Assembly (NCBI GenBank): GCA_000149265.1
Contig: CH003236.1
Span: 346,404 to 410,403, forward strand
DNA from: Ciona savignyi
Taxonomy: Eukaryota; Chordata; Ascidiacea; Phlebobranchia; Cionidae
Reading direction: 5' to 3'
Length of the DNA stretch: 64,000 nucleotides
The translations under genes and the position numbers were made by a program. Shown one piece after another: positions 11,631 through 26,400 of this stretch. Under the pieces are notes generated by a model that worked only from the letters and a program-made list of their open reading frames with translations, had not been told where the DNA came from and did not search any database. Positions within the stretch are counted from its first letter, which is position 1; every line of letters starts with the position of its first letter.

Positions 11631-14600
11631 GTATGCGATTTTCATTTTTTAGTAATTGATCGTAAAAAACAGATTTTGGAAAGATATCAATCATAATTTT
11701 TTTTTAGTTTTCAAGTAATTAATTAGGTGGTTTAACTATATACCTTTATTTGAATCGTCAGTTATCCAATAATCTGGCAGCTGCTTTTGGCAAAACTTAA
11801 AAATCCTGATTGACAAATTTTCGTTTACCGGTAAACCTTCACACTAATCGATGATAAGCGAAGCATTTCAGGCCTGGGTAATTACTGTGTTGTATAATCT
11901 TCGCACTGTAAACTACTGAGCTGCCTCGTAGTCAACACTGGCTGTTTACTATACGGTTTGACTCCGATGCGGATCTCTTGGTGCTTTTTATTTCTTCACC
12001 TTCTTCCATCCCCAGGTGTTTCTCTCACCTTGTCCCGGCCTGTGATACGGCCAATTGGACCTGATCTCATTTAACGACGAATATTTGAAATACATATTTC
12101 CTCTTCACTTAACACGGCGTAAAGTTAATTTCGATACATAACTATATATCATACAGCGAAAACAAAGAGATATACAGGTATAATAATTAGTACAATTACT
12201 TCACACGCGACATCTGTATTACAACATAAAAGAGGGTTCCACGTTGGAAAAATAATCACGTCTCGTGTTTAAGGTATATCGACACACGACAAAGACAACT
12301 TGTTTATAACGATAGAAGCGGTTTATATTCGATGTTTCCGCTTGGCGTAAACAATCACCAGCGTCGAATATCGCTGCAAACCGTCATGGACCGCGCGATG
12401 TCCGACTGTGGTGTGGTATCGCTTGCTTTGTATTTTTATGATGAACCCCGGGTTCTCATTCCTGTTAGTTGTTCGATGTTATTCCTTTTGTCCTAATCTT
12501 GATTGCTAAGAAATATCCACAATAAAACCAATGCATACTGGAGAATCAGCCCATTTTCATATTAAAAGGTACCGCCATACTTCTTAACAGTAGAACTTTA
12601 TATTATCTTCACAATTCACTAGAGTAACAATGTGCATATTGTAATAAAATATATTTAGGCTAAAAAGAGTTAAAGTGTTAATTTATTACACTGTTACGTC
12701 CAAGTGTATTTGCTTAAAAATGGTATTTTCTTTTTAAAGGACATATATTTATTGGTAGACGTTACTTTTTGTTCTCTTCAACTATAAAGTTGCAGTCGCT
12801 GCCGCTAGATTTACCATATAGTTCGATATTATTCTTAATTGTATCCTATATATATGAAACATACCGTTATTAAATATATCTCTATGATAGCGTTGTTTAA
12901 TTTATTACGATTTTTTTTAATTAGCACTATCAGTGTTCGAAAGGACACGCATTTTAGGTTAAAGATATATAAAGAAGGGAGAAACGGCGACAGGCGACAG
13001 TCTTAAAAGCACATTATGATTAAAAATTAGAATTTAAGTTTAATGGACCAATGCAATATAACGGCTTTATAATGTATAATGGAAATATGCTTCGTACCAC
13101 GTGACTCTTCACTTTGATATTCATCAGTCTCACGATTACCAGTTTTACACGTTGTTCCATGTTTTAGACAGTTGAGTTTGTTTCATATTACTATCGGGAT
13201 ATAATCGATTGAATTGGAATATACATTTTTTTAAAGTCAATATCTACACAATGAATGACATATTAATACATTATTTTTTTTAAACTACAGTATATTATAC
13301 ATACGATTTTTGTAGGCAACATTGTATATTTGTTGTTACATATCTGTGGTTTTTGACGTAATCTATATTTTTATGACATCAAAATCTCTGACATCACGAC
13401 ACAAGAAAGTAGTATGGCGAATTTCCAACCAACTATGATTGAAAATAGCAATGCAGTTCAAACCAACCTAAATGACTGGCATTTTCCGTTTACTATTGGA
13501 GCCAAACTGGACAGTTTGACAAACATACGAATTCGCTGCGAATTTTGCTCTTATAGAAAAAAACAATCACGTTTTATAGGAAATTAACATAAATCTGTTC
13601 TGGCTTTTTTTAACGAAATAACTGTTCAGATAATAAATTGCCAAAATGTCGCAAAATTAATCAACCTGTTTTTCCTTCCCTGTGAATAAAGGCATGGAAA
13701 TTTCCACAATAGGTAACGGTTTAGAACAAGTCATTGACAGACAAATAGCGTTATGACGTACCACCATCCATCTGCAATCGCAACCTCACGTATTTCGTCA
13801 GCAAGTTTCTTCAGTTCAATCTCATGGGTTTTGTTGAAATCAATAAACCGTATTGGTAAATATTAAAATCTCACTAACACATTAACAGTTTGCCTTCTGT
13901 TTGGAGTGAATATTATAGCGACACCGTGTGAGCGAGTATTGGAACGGCTGCGAAACTCGGAGCTTAGTGTTTTCATTAGCGGTTAAAACAGACAAAGATA
14001 TTGTTAGATTAGTACAAGACAGACTGCAGCATATTCTTATTATTTTCTTTAAATCTAGCCGAGATCTCTCGGTAATCTGCAATTACCATCCCGTCGCTTA
14101 AATCTGCTCAATTTCGAGTAGCAGTCGTCCATTTAAGTGCTATTATATTGTTATTTCACTAATGTCTTGTAAATAACGCCTTTTATCAACCCCGCTTAGC
14201 TGAACAGTGTATTCACGTAACCGCTTGGATGGCACGCATCGACTGTGCATCCCACATTTATTTATTTAATGTTGTCCCATTAGATCGCAAGGGGACCGGA
14301 TCAGATTCGTTTCTATTAATTTTTTAAAAATTAATGTCCTTGTTTTGAGTAAAAGCGCCCGGTTGTCCGCTGCTATTGTTTTTATGTAAATAGAATGGAT
14401 TTTCGCCAAAACACAGATCTGCCCACGACTGGCACATGCCGTCCATGATTCCGAATGAAGACATTGTATTACATGTCTAGTATACATGATATGTAAATTA
14501 ACTTGTTTTAACTCTGTCGTATTCTTGAAGGGATTTTGTAATCTCTTGTTGAAAGGTTTTTACTTTTACTAACTTATTGTCAAATGATTTTTAAACGTTT

Positions 14601-14968
14601 TTAATGGTTGTACCAAAAAACCTTACGCGCATAGCAACTATGTGTAATTTTAATTTAAAAATGTGAAACGCAGCTTTTTATCCCAAAGATGTAACACGCG
14701 TCCTCAATACCACTTTTGCCACCTCTTTAGCACAAGAAGTTTAAAAACTTGTGTTTTCCATTTACAATTCCCGGCTTATATTGTGATAATTTTCCATCTC
14801 ATTAAATATTAGCAATGTCTACATGATTAGAACCCGGGATTATTAGCGCACCGTAGCGCCCTATATTGATAGAGCACCAGGAACCTAGCGACGTCCATTA
14901 AAAGATTTTACTTTGTTGTCATCACAAAGTAACGTCGTAGGAAATGGATTCGCCGCCGAATGCGAGAT

Positions 14969-14994
14969 CCCGCCCAACCGCCCTACACCGCCCA
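14969..14994 (+). promoter_or_regulatory. GC-box-like CCGCCC cluster
   Basis: Three CCGCCC motifs lie within about 25 bases (14970-14975, 14978-14983, 14988-14993) in an otherwise AT-rich interval. Sp/Klf-type factors bind such boxes. Function is not shown. Confidence 0.3.
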
Positions 14995-17900
14995 TTCTCT
15001 GCACTCTGTTGTCATCCATAACACTGCGACGCTGGGAAAGCTGAATAATCCATACACCTAATTGTGTGTCCTTCTGTTTAGGGGCGACTTTCTTAATGCA
15101 CAGCGGCGGTGATTAGGCTGAAAGTAAATTGAATTCAGCGCCGTTTCCCCCACTTTACATGGGTTGCCCAGCCTCCATCAACATTACTAATCATGAGGGA
15201 CTTTTTGCGCTGATGTAATTTATTTATACTGCCACCACTAGTCAATTTACACTTTGTTACAACTTGTAATCCCCATTCATTTATTTGATAAAACATTCTC
15301 CTAATCTTACATGTGACTATAAAGGGTGTTGGAAGTACCCCACTAATCCCCCACCCAATCACTTAACATCAGTCGACTTAATTGACCAAACAAGGGAATT
15401 TTTTAACGTCGCATCGCGGTGTTGTCGATTGGGAGTCATTATTTATTCACCAGTGTACCTTTTGCAAAATGTGTTTGTGTCTGGCCATTGCAATATAACA
15501 AGGTTTCTTTTTGATTCTCACCCCGGCAACTAAAATTTTCGTTTGTGTTCTTTAAAAAGTAAAAAAAAACAAGCCTTACTTGATCCATTAAATTAAAATA
15601 AGTCATTTTTATATTACAGCATTAACTAAAAATTAACAGACTACAACGCCCGAACCGACACGACTATGCGCACGTGATATTCTGGCTGTTGCCGATGTGG
15701 CATCGATTGTGTTTTCATCACCGCCGCAAGGGTAAATATGAACACGATATCGCAACCGTTAACAACCGCTGTTTAATAAAAACTTTTTGTATAGAATTTT
15801 TTTAAAACTAGGCATTAGTTTAACGTTAAACTGACTGAATTCCGTTGGCAATTATGTGTTGAAAGCTGTGGATTGTTGATTAATTCAACAAGTACTTGTG
15901 TTGCAAACATGCGATGGGAATTCCTCAGGGTGGTAAAAGGCGCCAACATTGCACCATATGTTTATAACTGTTGGGTGAAAGAATTAAAATGTTGTGTAAA
16001 TTTGCGCTTTTGTCCAATGCTTTGGCAATTCGGGCCTCCATTCCAAATGTCTGGGAAACTTTCTCGTGTTTGGATTACCATCAGTCGTCACCACAAAATA
16101 ATTCCAACGAATTTAGGCCAAATTTGCTTTAAATTAATTCTTTTGTATTTTTGCAAATAAAGTTATTATAATTCTTCTGTGTGGATCAAAACAGTGATGG
16201 CGGTTTTCATATTTAAGTAAAAGATAAACTTATCTGGTGTTATAGTTTGTGTACAAATAGCTAGTTATGCCTCCCATGCATTCCGTTTGTTTTGAATGCA
16301 TTGTAGGATATAATGCACGCCAACTACAACCGCATGAACCGCTTAGTATATGCTTTTAGGATCCTCGCAAAGGTTATTCAAATAGCTCCGAAGTTTAAAA
16401 TCAACCCCGAGCTTCGTTCTATCCATAATTGCTCATCCTAACACCCGTAGCCTCGGTGTCACGTAACATGAAATAGTATCAGTCAGTGTTTGCTTGCATA
16501 GCAACCGTTGGGAGGTATCAGATCCGGCGAGTCCAACGTCTTGCGTCTGTTGCTTCCTTCCATGCTTTGTCCTTCTTGCCACCGCCAACATTCCGCTTAA
16601 TTAAGTCCTGTGAATACAGTTCGTAATGAAATGAATGACTCCCCGACTTGGCATCTTAGTAGAGTCGGTGCCGGATGGCGTTACTCACCTGGCCACCTGG
16701 ATTCATCATACTTGGCCCGCGAATTTGAGGGGGAGGTATCTAATTGCTCGTCACGCTATATTCGGGGCAACGAATTGAGCCGAACGCGGTTAGACCTTAT
16801 TACTGTTTACTGATCCCATCACGAGCCCGGCACTTACCGGTGGGGAAGCCAGCCAACATGTCACCCCCCGCCCGCTCTTCTATTTTCACTAGTTACCAAC
16901 TTCAAGGAGGGAGCTGCGAGCCTGAGCTTTTTGTGTTGGCTCTGCGGCCTCGCTGTGCGCTCGTATGGATCGAAGAGGAAAATTTTGGCAACGGCGAGGT
17001 TTCGAGTTCTAATGTTGAGCAAACAAGGTATGGGGTGGAAGTCGGGATGGATGTCGCAAACTACGATGGATTGATGGGGTGGGGAGCACGCATGCGAAAC
17101 TAGCATCTCATCATGACGAAAAAACTCATTTTAACAAACTCGCAATCCGTTCATTAGCTTCCCGGCAGACTGTAAAGCCTACTTAGCAGCCTCCGGTGGG
17201 CAACAAAACTGTGGGAACAAGAGAACACTGGCGTCCCTGTGTCGAACAACACTTGATTACTTCATCTGACATGCAACTACTATTTTGCGCAACAATTCAC
17301 TTGGCCTTGTTGACGAGTTCATAATGTCAGTTTTTTCATAAATTTTGTTCGAACAGACTGAATCAACCGATACTCAATTTGTACTAATAATTAACCCTTG
17401 CCTACCATGGCCCAAATACCGCCCTTGCCGATAACGCGCCGAATAACAAGCATATTGTTGACACTAAACATCATAATTATTTACCGATTCTCGGGATCTG
17501 TTTGTTCCGCTATATATTTAGAGATGTATCAATTCTGGCGTGTGCCCGCCACTGTTTCGATGCATAATATTGACTGTATATAAATGTTGCCAAGTACGTT
17601 TGTTTTCAAATTCTTGACTGTGCTTAATATATTGTTGATAGGTACAATTATGGAGGTTGTTAGCCGCAAAATTGCTGCAACATTTTATGATATTTATGTA
17701 AACAAATCATGATGAATTGCTCTGTTGACTGAAAATATAAGTGAACTCCGGCAGCGTGTCTTGGTTTGGAGTAAAACACGAGGTTCACACAAAAAAGTAG
17801 ATAAAACTAAAAAAACTAGTATATTTTAATTGGTAACTGTGGTTAACTACATCGTGTTTAACTGTCGATGATGATATTGTAACCACAGTCCATACAATGC

Positions 17901-20900
17901 TGCGGAGAATCTACGGCAGTGCATTTTAAATAACGGTGAACAAACTATACATAACAAATGCCATAATCACTTGCCAACAAATTTATAGTAGGACCAACTT
18001 TTTTAGTTTCGAAAGTTTTTTCTTTGACGTGCTCTCTCAAACAAAATGGCGGATAAAGCTTTGCTTAAAACTTTTGCGCGGACCAACAAACTCGCAGATG
18101 GTGGCCGCTGGTCTTGGACCCGGCTAATCAAATTTTACAGAAAAATTTATGCTTTGGTCGACAGCTCATTGCTCGTAGAGCGGCTGCCTACGTTAATAGA
18201 GCAATAACTAATGCGTGTTGACAGTACCTAATCGATCAGAATTACAAATTAGCCGAACTCGTGAAAAACACAATCCCCCTCAATATTTAAACGTTCAAAT
18301 ACGTTTACACGAAAACAGCACGGTTTGCACCGCAGTGCCACACATGTTACCTGTGGAATCGAAATGTATACGCCCGTCGCGGCCAGCACCTTCGCATATC
18401 AGGACGCCCGGACGTGGTAGGTTCTGTTCGTGATTTCTATCTTTGACCTCCCCCGAACTCCAGTCGTTGTTCCCGATTGGTTCGCCAACGGTTAAATTGT
18501 ACAGGGCTGTACACATTATAGATAAAGCACACATCGGCCCAATTTATTAATATTCACGCATAGTAGAAAAATGTGCCGGTAATTATATACATAACATAAA
18601 TATGAACTTGGTCACGAATCCAGTGGTTTTCGGTTGGAAACCATGGCTGGTTATTACTAAAATTGCATTTTTATTGCATACAAGGCTTTAGTTCGATCCT
18701 ATAATTTGTAGCGTGCTAATATAATGTATAATAATCCAGCGGTCATATAGAAATATTAAAGGTAATTAAGCTAAGATGGCTGCGAACATGACATGGAAAC
18801 TTGGTGAACCGGTGTTTATTTTTATCTGTTGATCTATCAACAATACGGCTCCAATAGATTGCAGTTTCGAGAAGTCGCTACAGGTCGCCCGAATGATCAT
18901 GTCTGCTGCAATTTGAACATTGGATATCGTTTAAAAGACGTGGAAGCATTTAAATTTGAAAATGTTTACCAAGCGTAGAAGCAACGAATATCAAGTAACA
19001 CGTTTGTCATTAATTTATAATTTTTCTCGCGTAGATTCGAGCACAAGTTGTCATAATAAGCTGTCTTGGTTAAGCAGATTACGCTAAGCTATGTTGGTGG
19101 GACGCGCATAACGTTCCAACGTTCATGTTTACGGCAAGGCAGCCCGCGGTTGCCGTGCTCCGGGCATATCACGAATTATGACGCTCACGAAGCATGCCCG
19201 ACAAGATGCAGTCAAGAGATAAAACTCCGAGAATGCGGTTGCCGCAACCGGGTTGCAATCTGCAAGAAAACTGTCAAAATTACCATCGATATGTCGTTAA
19301 TACGTCGGTATTGAAATTCCATCGGCCTCGTTCGATGTGCAGCGCCATAACGATGGTAAATACAAACAGGAAATCGAAATGGTGTTAAATGCTTTTATCT
19401 CCCTCTCACACAAACAAATATTACTATGCGCAGGAAATGTGGCGATATATGGCGTGAAACGTTTGTATTTGTTGCCCAACAAGGGTGTCTTTGTTGCGAC
19501 AACTGCTTTTATGATGTTCAATCTGATGCCCTTTCCTCTTTATATCACAGATGCGTATTGCTGTACAGAAAATCCACAATATGGTCCATCCAATCTTGTA
19601 TTGCATGCGTCGCAACAATGTTGTTCTGGTTGCTGGCAATTTAGGCACAAATAATAATTAAAACCACAGTATTTACCAGCAGCGGGATTTATAATTTATT
19701 ACTCGTCGAAAGTTTGACTATCAATCACGACAATCTCTTAATCGCCGCCATACCTGGAAGAGCTACGTCATCCAGGCTTCGTGCACAGGGTTGCGACCTT
19801 GCCCAGTGGCCGCGGCATCAACGGATTAAAACTGCCGAGAATTCTTGGTCAGCGTGTTTTAACTGAGATTAATCACGGAATTGTTTGGGTAATGCGCACG
19901 TGTGCAAAGACGGGCAAGGAAGGAGCGATAAGAGAGATAATAATCGGTAAAATACAACATTATATACCGTCGATCAGCTTTTAGCAGCCGGAGGCGCGTT
20001 TAAACAGCAGCATTATTATTTCGACTCGCTCCCGCGTTTGTTTAAAATTCTCTTCCGCTCACTTCATCGGATTGTCCGGCCGCCGTTTTGATTGACACCT
20101 CATTCTGACGCAAGACAATCGAGCTTGTGACGTCAAGACATTCCACCGTCGAGAAGGAAGCTCCGACAATTAATTGCCTGTAAATACTGCAGTCTTGGCT
20201 AACCGGGCCGTCGTGCTCGTGATTGGCAAAATGGCGCGCTATTAAAGCAATTACTCCGCAGTTCTCACATTCGGACAGTGGTCCCCACGAAATCGGGTTC
20301 AGCTCCAGAAATGTGATATCGTAAATCGACGACAAATCTCGGTCAGTCTTCAGATGACGCAAAATTGACATCATTGACTTGATTGCCTTTAAACCCCGGC
20401 GCCATGGCGGGTATATCCGCCCAGAAGTCACAGTTCAGTCAGTGTTCGACGTTTATGCACAGCCTGCTTTATAAACCTGCTCTTATTAACTCTTTTTAAT
20501 TCTCAAAAGATACGCATCTGTAGTATTTTCCTCGTACTTGTACTTATATCGCCGAAGAACGCCAACTAATAAAATGCATTAAGACAATACTAGCATAAAT
20601 ATTACAAAGCCCACTTTTTGCCAAAATTCTGCTGGGTTTACAAACTATTTTCTTATGTACATATACCGGTGTGTGCATTATTTTAACACTAGAGGCATTG
20701 AACAAATATTGTGAATATTTTTAGCAAAATTATTTTGCTATTTGAATATTTTTAGCATTACAATTTAGTAACGAATCAACGTGATGCTCGTTTTTAAACA
20801 TTTTGGTATTCCGAGGACTAAACTAAAATATTTGCAAAGGTCAGCTAAATCTAGAAATCATTTTGGGGTCTATACATTGTTTGTAATTGAGATTTGATCG

Positions 20901-23408
20901 TTAGAATAATTTTAGACGTTCTTGATACATATGTACTGACCAATGGTTTACGTTTAATTTTGTTTTATATTTTTGATCCGCGGGTTAAGTTGCAGGAAAC
21001 TTTTCTGTGCGATATGTTGTTTCTTGTACATAAAATAACTCTTGGGCAGCTTGCACAAGTTAAGCATCTCGAATTCGCTTAAATCGCTTTTGGGACGTGT
21101 ATTGATTCCCCCCTTTAATTTGTTTAAAAAATCGATTAAAGTTACAAAAAAAGATCACGTTGATCATATTTTAATCAATCAAATTGATCTGATTATTCCT
21201 ACTTGTGTGAGTCTGGAATTCTCCTAGCGTCGAGCTGATGTAACAGTCCCGGTCGTGTGAGGGCGCTATTGGGATTAATTAAATGTGGAAACCGGTTTGG
21301 GAGACCGGCTGGTATCTTAGTTCAATACACCGTGAGCTTTTGCAACACGTCCCAAAAGTTGAGTACGAGACTCCGGACTATATGCGCTAAGCTGCTTATC
21401 GAGCTTAGCAATATACTGGCATTTTCTTAACTTCGCTTCAAAAGTCAGAATCCAAGAGGTCTGCCAATCAACTCAAACGCTGTGTCGATTTATGTTGAAA
21501 ACTGTTGGACAGGATGTGATAAGCTCGTTTAATGTTGTCTCCGTTGTTACACCTCGCCACGCCACATTTCCCTCAAGTCGCTTTTCGTCAATTCCCATGG
21601 TTACTGCCACTTGCGTGACGTCAACAAACATCTATTATCAAGGTCGGGCGAGCAACAAACCCGAACCAATCACAGCGATTTTACTTTGGGGTTAATCACG
21701 AAGTATTTAGCCGTGAATACGCCACCTGTCCGTGGTTAAACGTCTTCACTTCACGCTTGAACATGAATCGTAACTCTTAATATGGCGACGCATCATATTA
21801 TATTTCGATGGACATTACTTCGAACGGACAAAGGATATCGCTTCCCTGTCGTTTTTGCTCAATCATTCGCTCCGAAATGACAAAATGACTGTCGAAAACA
21901 AATAGTTTGAAGGCATGCTTACAAACATGACAATAATAGTTTCTTTAAAAAAATTATTTATCATCAGCGGAGACAGTGACACGTTTTCGCTTTCAACATG
22001 GCGATCAATAAACAGAGTTTGATGACGGCTGCGTCGTTCTGTCAACCCTTCAAGGTACTTGTGGCACCAACGCAATATAATCTCGTATTATTTCGAAATT
22101 AAATTTATTTTCCGCATGCTAATGTGATACATGTGTACGTTGGGGTATTAATGGCGCGATTTGCGCCATAAACATGCTCTACGCAGCTGGGCTGATAAAA
22201 TAGCAGATATGCATCACGTTTGCGTAGCGCCCATGGGACCGCCATGTCGACATGTCCCTGTATTATTTTGCATAGGAGCGTTTACTGGCATTGACGCCAT
22301 ATAGTTCAAAGTTTTATGTGTTTAACTGAAGTTGTATAGTTTACACTGTAGCAAGTCAAACCCGTCCATTGAAGAAACACAACACCTCGTGTTTATCGGA
22401 CCAAACGGTGCATTGCAATTTTAACGTAGCGTGTGATGGGACAACAAACATTTCAAAGCATCGTATTTAGCACGCGCGGCATGTAGAACCAGCGTACGAC
22501 GCAATGTTCAAAGAGATATAAAACGACGACCGTGCGGTCATAGGTTGGCAGACTGGCTCCATTGCTACCGGCTTCATCGTGCTAGCAGTACTTCGTTTAG
22601 CAAACCCGGCGCCGACATGACAGGCATAACTTTTATATCTCATAGCTCTTCATAAAAAGTCCCATCGAAAGCACCGTTATTTCGAAGTCGATGAGTAGAA
22701 TGCAGACATGTGTGACGAGATGTGAAACCTGAGAAGCTCGGGTCTGCTGCTCACCTCAATCCTTCTTCCACGTCCGGACTCTTATAGCTCTGCGATTCGA
22801 ATCAACCTTGCCTAATGACCCAGAAATGTGTCTAGGTTTGATTATCACGCAATAGCGGCCTTTAACTCAGCTATTTCGCAATGAGTAGAGAAGAACTCGG
22901 GCAACCCAATATAATCATGCTTTCACTTGTCGGCCCTGCACGCAACACGGTGGAAACCTCATATATTGTATCGGGTCAACAGTGTTGTGTAATTGAGTCC
23001 TATGTAATTGCTTTGCTCGGTGGAGCGAGCAGAGACCATCGTCACCTGAATATCGTCTTTCACTTTTCATTTTGTGACGTCATAACGCGCTTGGTGGTTT
23101 GGACACAAAACGGAAAATGACGGTTGAAAATTTATTTATTCGCGTTCATATTTGCACGTAATATTATAACCTAGTATTTAGAGGTGCAAAACACACAATA
23201 GCAATGCAACGTGCAATATACATATAAATATGCACCATCAAATCGTAAAATGACGTCACCACCTCGGTTGGTAATCGATACGTCACCGGAAAAGCTGGTC
23301 AAGAGTCAAGGTTTGTCGGATTCGCTTGATCAATTCCAACTATTTCCAATTTGACCCTCAGCTTCTCATGTTTGTCACTTTAATATCTGCTATTATTTTC
23401 GGCCACAT

Positions 23409-26400
23409 TCAAATTCGCGGGTACTGGCGGTGTATTAGGTTATTAACTGTGAAATTGAACGGGCGTTGCGATTGCGGGTGGTTGAAATGTGGGTGATATT
23501 GCGTTTGGGCTGCGGCTGATAGGGTGTAGTTTCCCGTGTAGGTAGCGCCTTGAGAATGGGCGTTCTGTGCGTTCCCTGAGCAGTTGTACTGGGGTTGGGC
23601 GCCTGCTACACGGAAGTCTGGGAGCATGGACGCGGCGACGGTCGTTGGTGGGCGAGGTTCGCTGCCTCCTACACCCTGGTTCATTGTGTGTTGACTGGTG
23701 TAGTCTTGCTCTACGTCGTGCGACATCAGATCGACATTGGAGCCCTCCGAGCGCGTTCTACTGTGCGCCTGCGTGGGCGTAAGATGCTCGTGATGTAGAT
23801 CTGGTTGTTGGATGCGGTTGTTTTGCTCCCCGTCCATCGGGGAGTGATGGGGAAGCTGCTGGTGCATTTCATCCCTTCGCTCCATCTCGGAGTGGTAGGA
23901 AGACTCCACCTCATCGGAGAACTTGTGGGAGAGAGACGATGCAGCGTATGACGCAGCAGTGGAGTAGCAATGAGGGATCCTAGGAAGGTTAAAATCCTCC
24001 GGGCGTTCTGGCTTTGAATCCCCGCCTTGGTCTCTTCGCTTTCGGCGGCGTCTGCGTGCAATTAAAGTTTAAGTTCTTAATTCGCATAAGAATTTCACAA
24101 TGTACAATACGTGTCCGGCAACTTGCGGGGATTAACTCACAGCATGGAGAATAAACAAGTCATGGTTCAATATCGACAAAATAATCAGTATTTATCATTT
24201 CACCATCGCAGAAATTGGCAAATCGCGTAAACAACCTTGACATGTTTACCACAGGATTGGGTTAATACAGCGAAATGGCTAAATACTTCAGGCTGAAGTC
24301 ACTGCGGCGAAGTTGCCCTTTATTCATTTAAAACCGGACCAGTTTCTTAGAAAATCATAATAAGTTCAGCATCACAGTTCAAGTTGTTTTGCAAATTGCA
24401 TTAATTACTTGCTGATAATCAAACTTTTGTTACCACACAAAGAAGCCGTGACTGCGTGGTTTTCTTCGCATTTTCCCCGCGTGTATTGGGCATTAGACGT
24501 CTAGTAATTAAGCGTATTTACCAAGAGCCCGAGGTTGTTACACCACAGCTTATATAAGTACAATATACAGCGATTCTCATTGTATCGCTTTAATCATTGT
24601 GTGCCCGTTAACGCGCCAACCCCTTTACCCCGGTTCGAATACGGGCCTGGTTTTAAACAGTGTTGACTACTTTCTCCACAAGAGAAGGTTCTAGCTACAA
24701 ATAATAACGGCATTCCCGTTCAACTATATTTTAAATATTGTTATATAGATGGCGCCGAGATATTAATTTACAAAAGCTGAGCCAATTTACTGTTAAACGT
24801 CGGTTGTTTCGGAAGTAGCTTCGTTGATACTTGCTACAAACATAACGATAAAAATCCTCCAGCATTATGGACGATTGGTACATCGCATAGGCGCAGTCTG
24901 TTGTTTAACACGAAACTTTGATCAAATTTTATTTTTCAACAACGCCAAATCGTAGAATAATTTTCATCCAAAGATTTAGGCTAAAATTAGATTAAAATAA
25001 CCTTTATTGAACTGTTTGATATCAAACGATAATTTGGTTTGCATTTCCAAATATCGCCCTCAAAACGCCATGCGTCCATTTCAAAACAATACTACCAGCA
25101 TGCCCACAGTAAGGCAGATGTTTTTATTGTTTCCTCCAATATAAAATAACACGGCGGAAGTTTTGTCTATGGTTTTGCGAAGTTCAGGACAAATCCGCAC
25201 CTGCGACGACGATCTCTCACGCCCGCTGCGTTTAAATGGCACGGAAGCTACCCCGATCTCATCCCACGTTAAATATTAAGCCATGACCACGATAGGAACT
25301 TCATTAAACCGAGCAACGCGATACGTGACGTCATGATATTCATAGTCTTTTCCCATGTCGTACGAAGCATTCCGTATAATTGCGAAGCAACGTTATTCTA
25401 TTCTGCATGACCCGTGCTATGACGCTTATTATCCAGTGTACAACTGCGAGTAAATATATATATAGTACTAGTTTGTTTACGAAATCATGATTTTTACAGA
25501 ATTTTAAAAATATTTTGCCTCGCTTACTGCATCGACAGTTCTTTATATTTCTGTTCATCTGTCAGTTGTTTAATGTCCCAACCTATCGCGCATGAATTAA
25601 AATACTCGAGATAGTCACAGGTGGCGACAGCAGGCGCATGGCTCCGGCTGACTCGCCACAAGTGGTTGGCTTACAAACCGGGCTATTAAGTTACCTTCCT
25701 TTCCTGGGCACAGGGTAAACGTTGCTTAATCATTTTCGGCTTCGGGTTGATATTCCATAATTTACGATACCGAATTAACGAATTAAACAGTTCCCATGTC
25801 GCTTGTTAAATATGTATTGATTATTCCGTTTGTGATGTAACACAATGAACTCGTTATGACGTAGCTAAAGTCACACACATTGCTTGTAATCCGAATTTAA
25901 CGATAAATTTAATCTGGCCTTCAAATCGCAGCCAATCGCTAGTGGTGGTAGGAAGCGTGGAAGAATGCCGCCATTGAGACGATTAGCCGGTCGTGTCAGT
26001 AATGAGTTATGACTGATTCGTATCTTGACCGGGAACAGCGCATTTTCTGCAGTGCTTCTTCCGTGTCTTAAATATCATTGGTTTGTATAAATTATGCTGG
26101 GTAAATTGACAAAGTGGGGAACACTGTTAAAGTTTCACAATTTCTCTGCTGCGCTTGGAAATTAGTCGAACGATGAACATTATGATAAGATGGCAGCGCA
26201 CTAATCCCCGCGCGCCCGAGTAAACTGTTTATCTTAAAATTTCCTCAGCTACGATATGTGTTTATGCTTGCGGTTCACGGGGGCTAAGTCATACAAACGC
26301 TCTGTTTGCATCTGGCGAGATCAGGCGCCGCCACAAATCGCCAGTGCGCGGTTTATCATAACATTGTTGCGATAATTTAGCATATCGTCATCTAAATAAA

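Larger units (their letters stand above)
10783..23408. other. 12.6 kb gene-free interval between FoxI-1 and FoxI-2
   Basis: Upstream of FoxI-1 and downstream of FoxI-2. The ORFs here are short, mostly lack an ATG start or look compositionally random, and none matches a family I know. I see no SINE copies. Features noted are a TATATATATA tract near 10840, a short direct repeat at 11575-11630 and a GC-box-like cluster near 14970. This is the natural place for FoxI-1 upstream enhancers, which is inference only. Confidence 0.5.

Noticed and set aside
16744..17103. 119-codon + strand ORF
   Set aside because: There is no ATG at its start, no family resemblance and no neighbouring exons.
20042..20431. 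129-codon - strand ORF in the FoxI-1/FoxI-2 interval
   Set aside because: It opens with GTG, the first ATG is internal, and there are no splice partners or recognisable domain.
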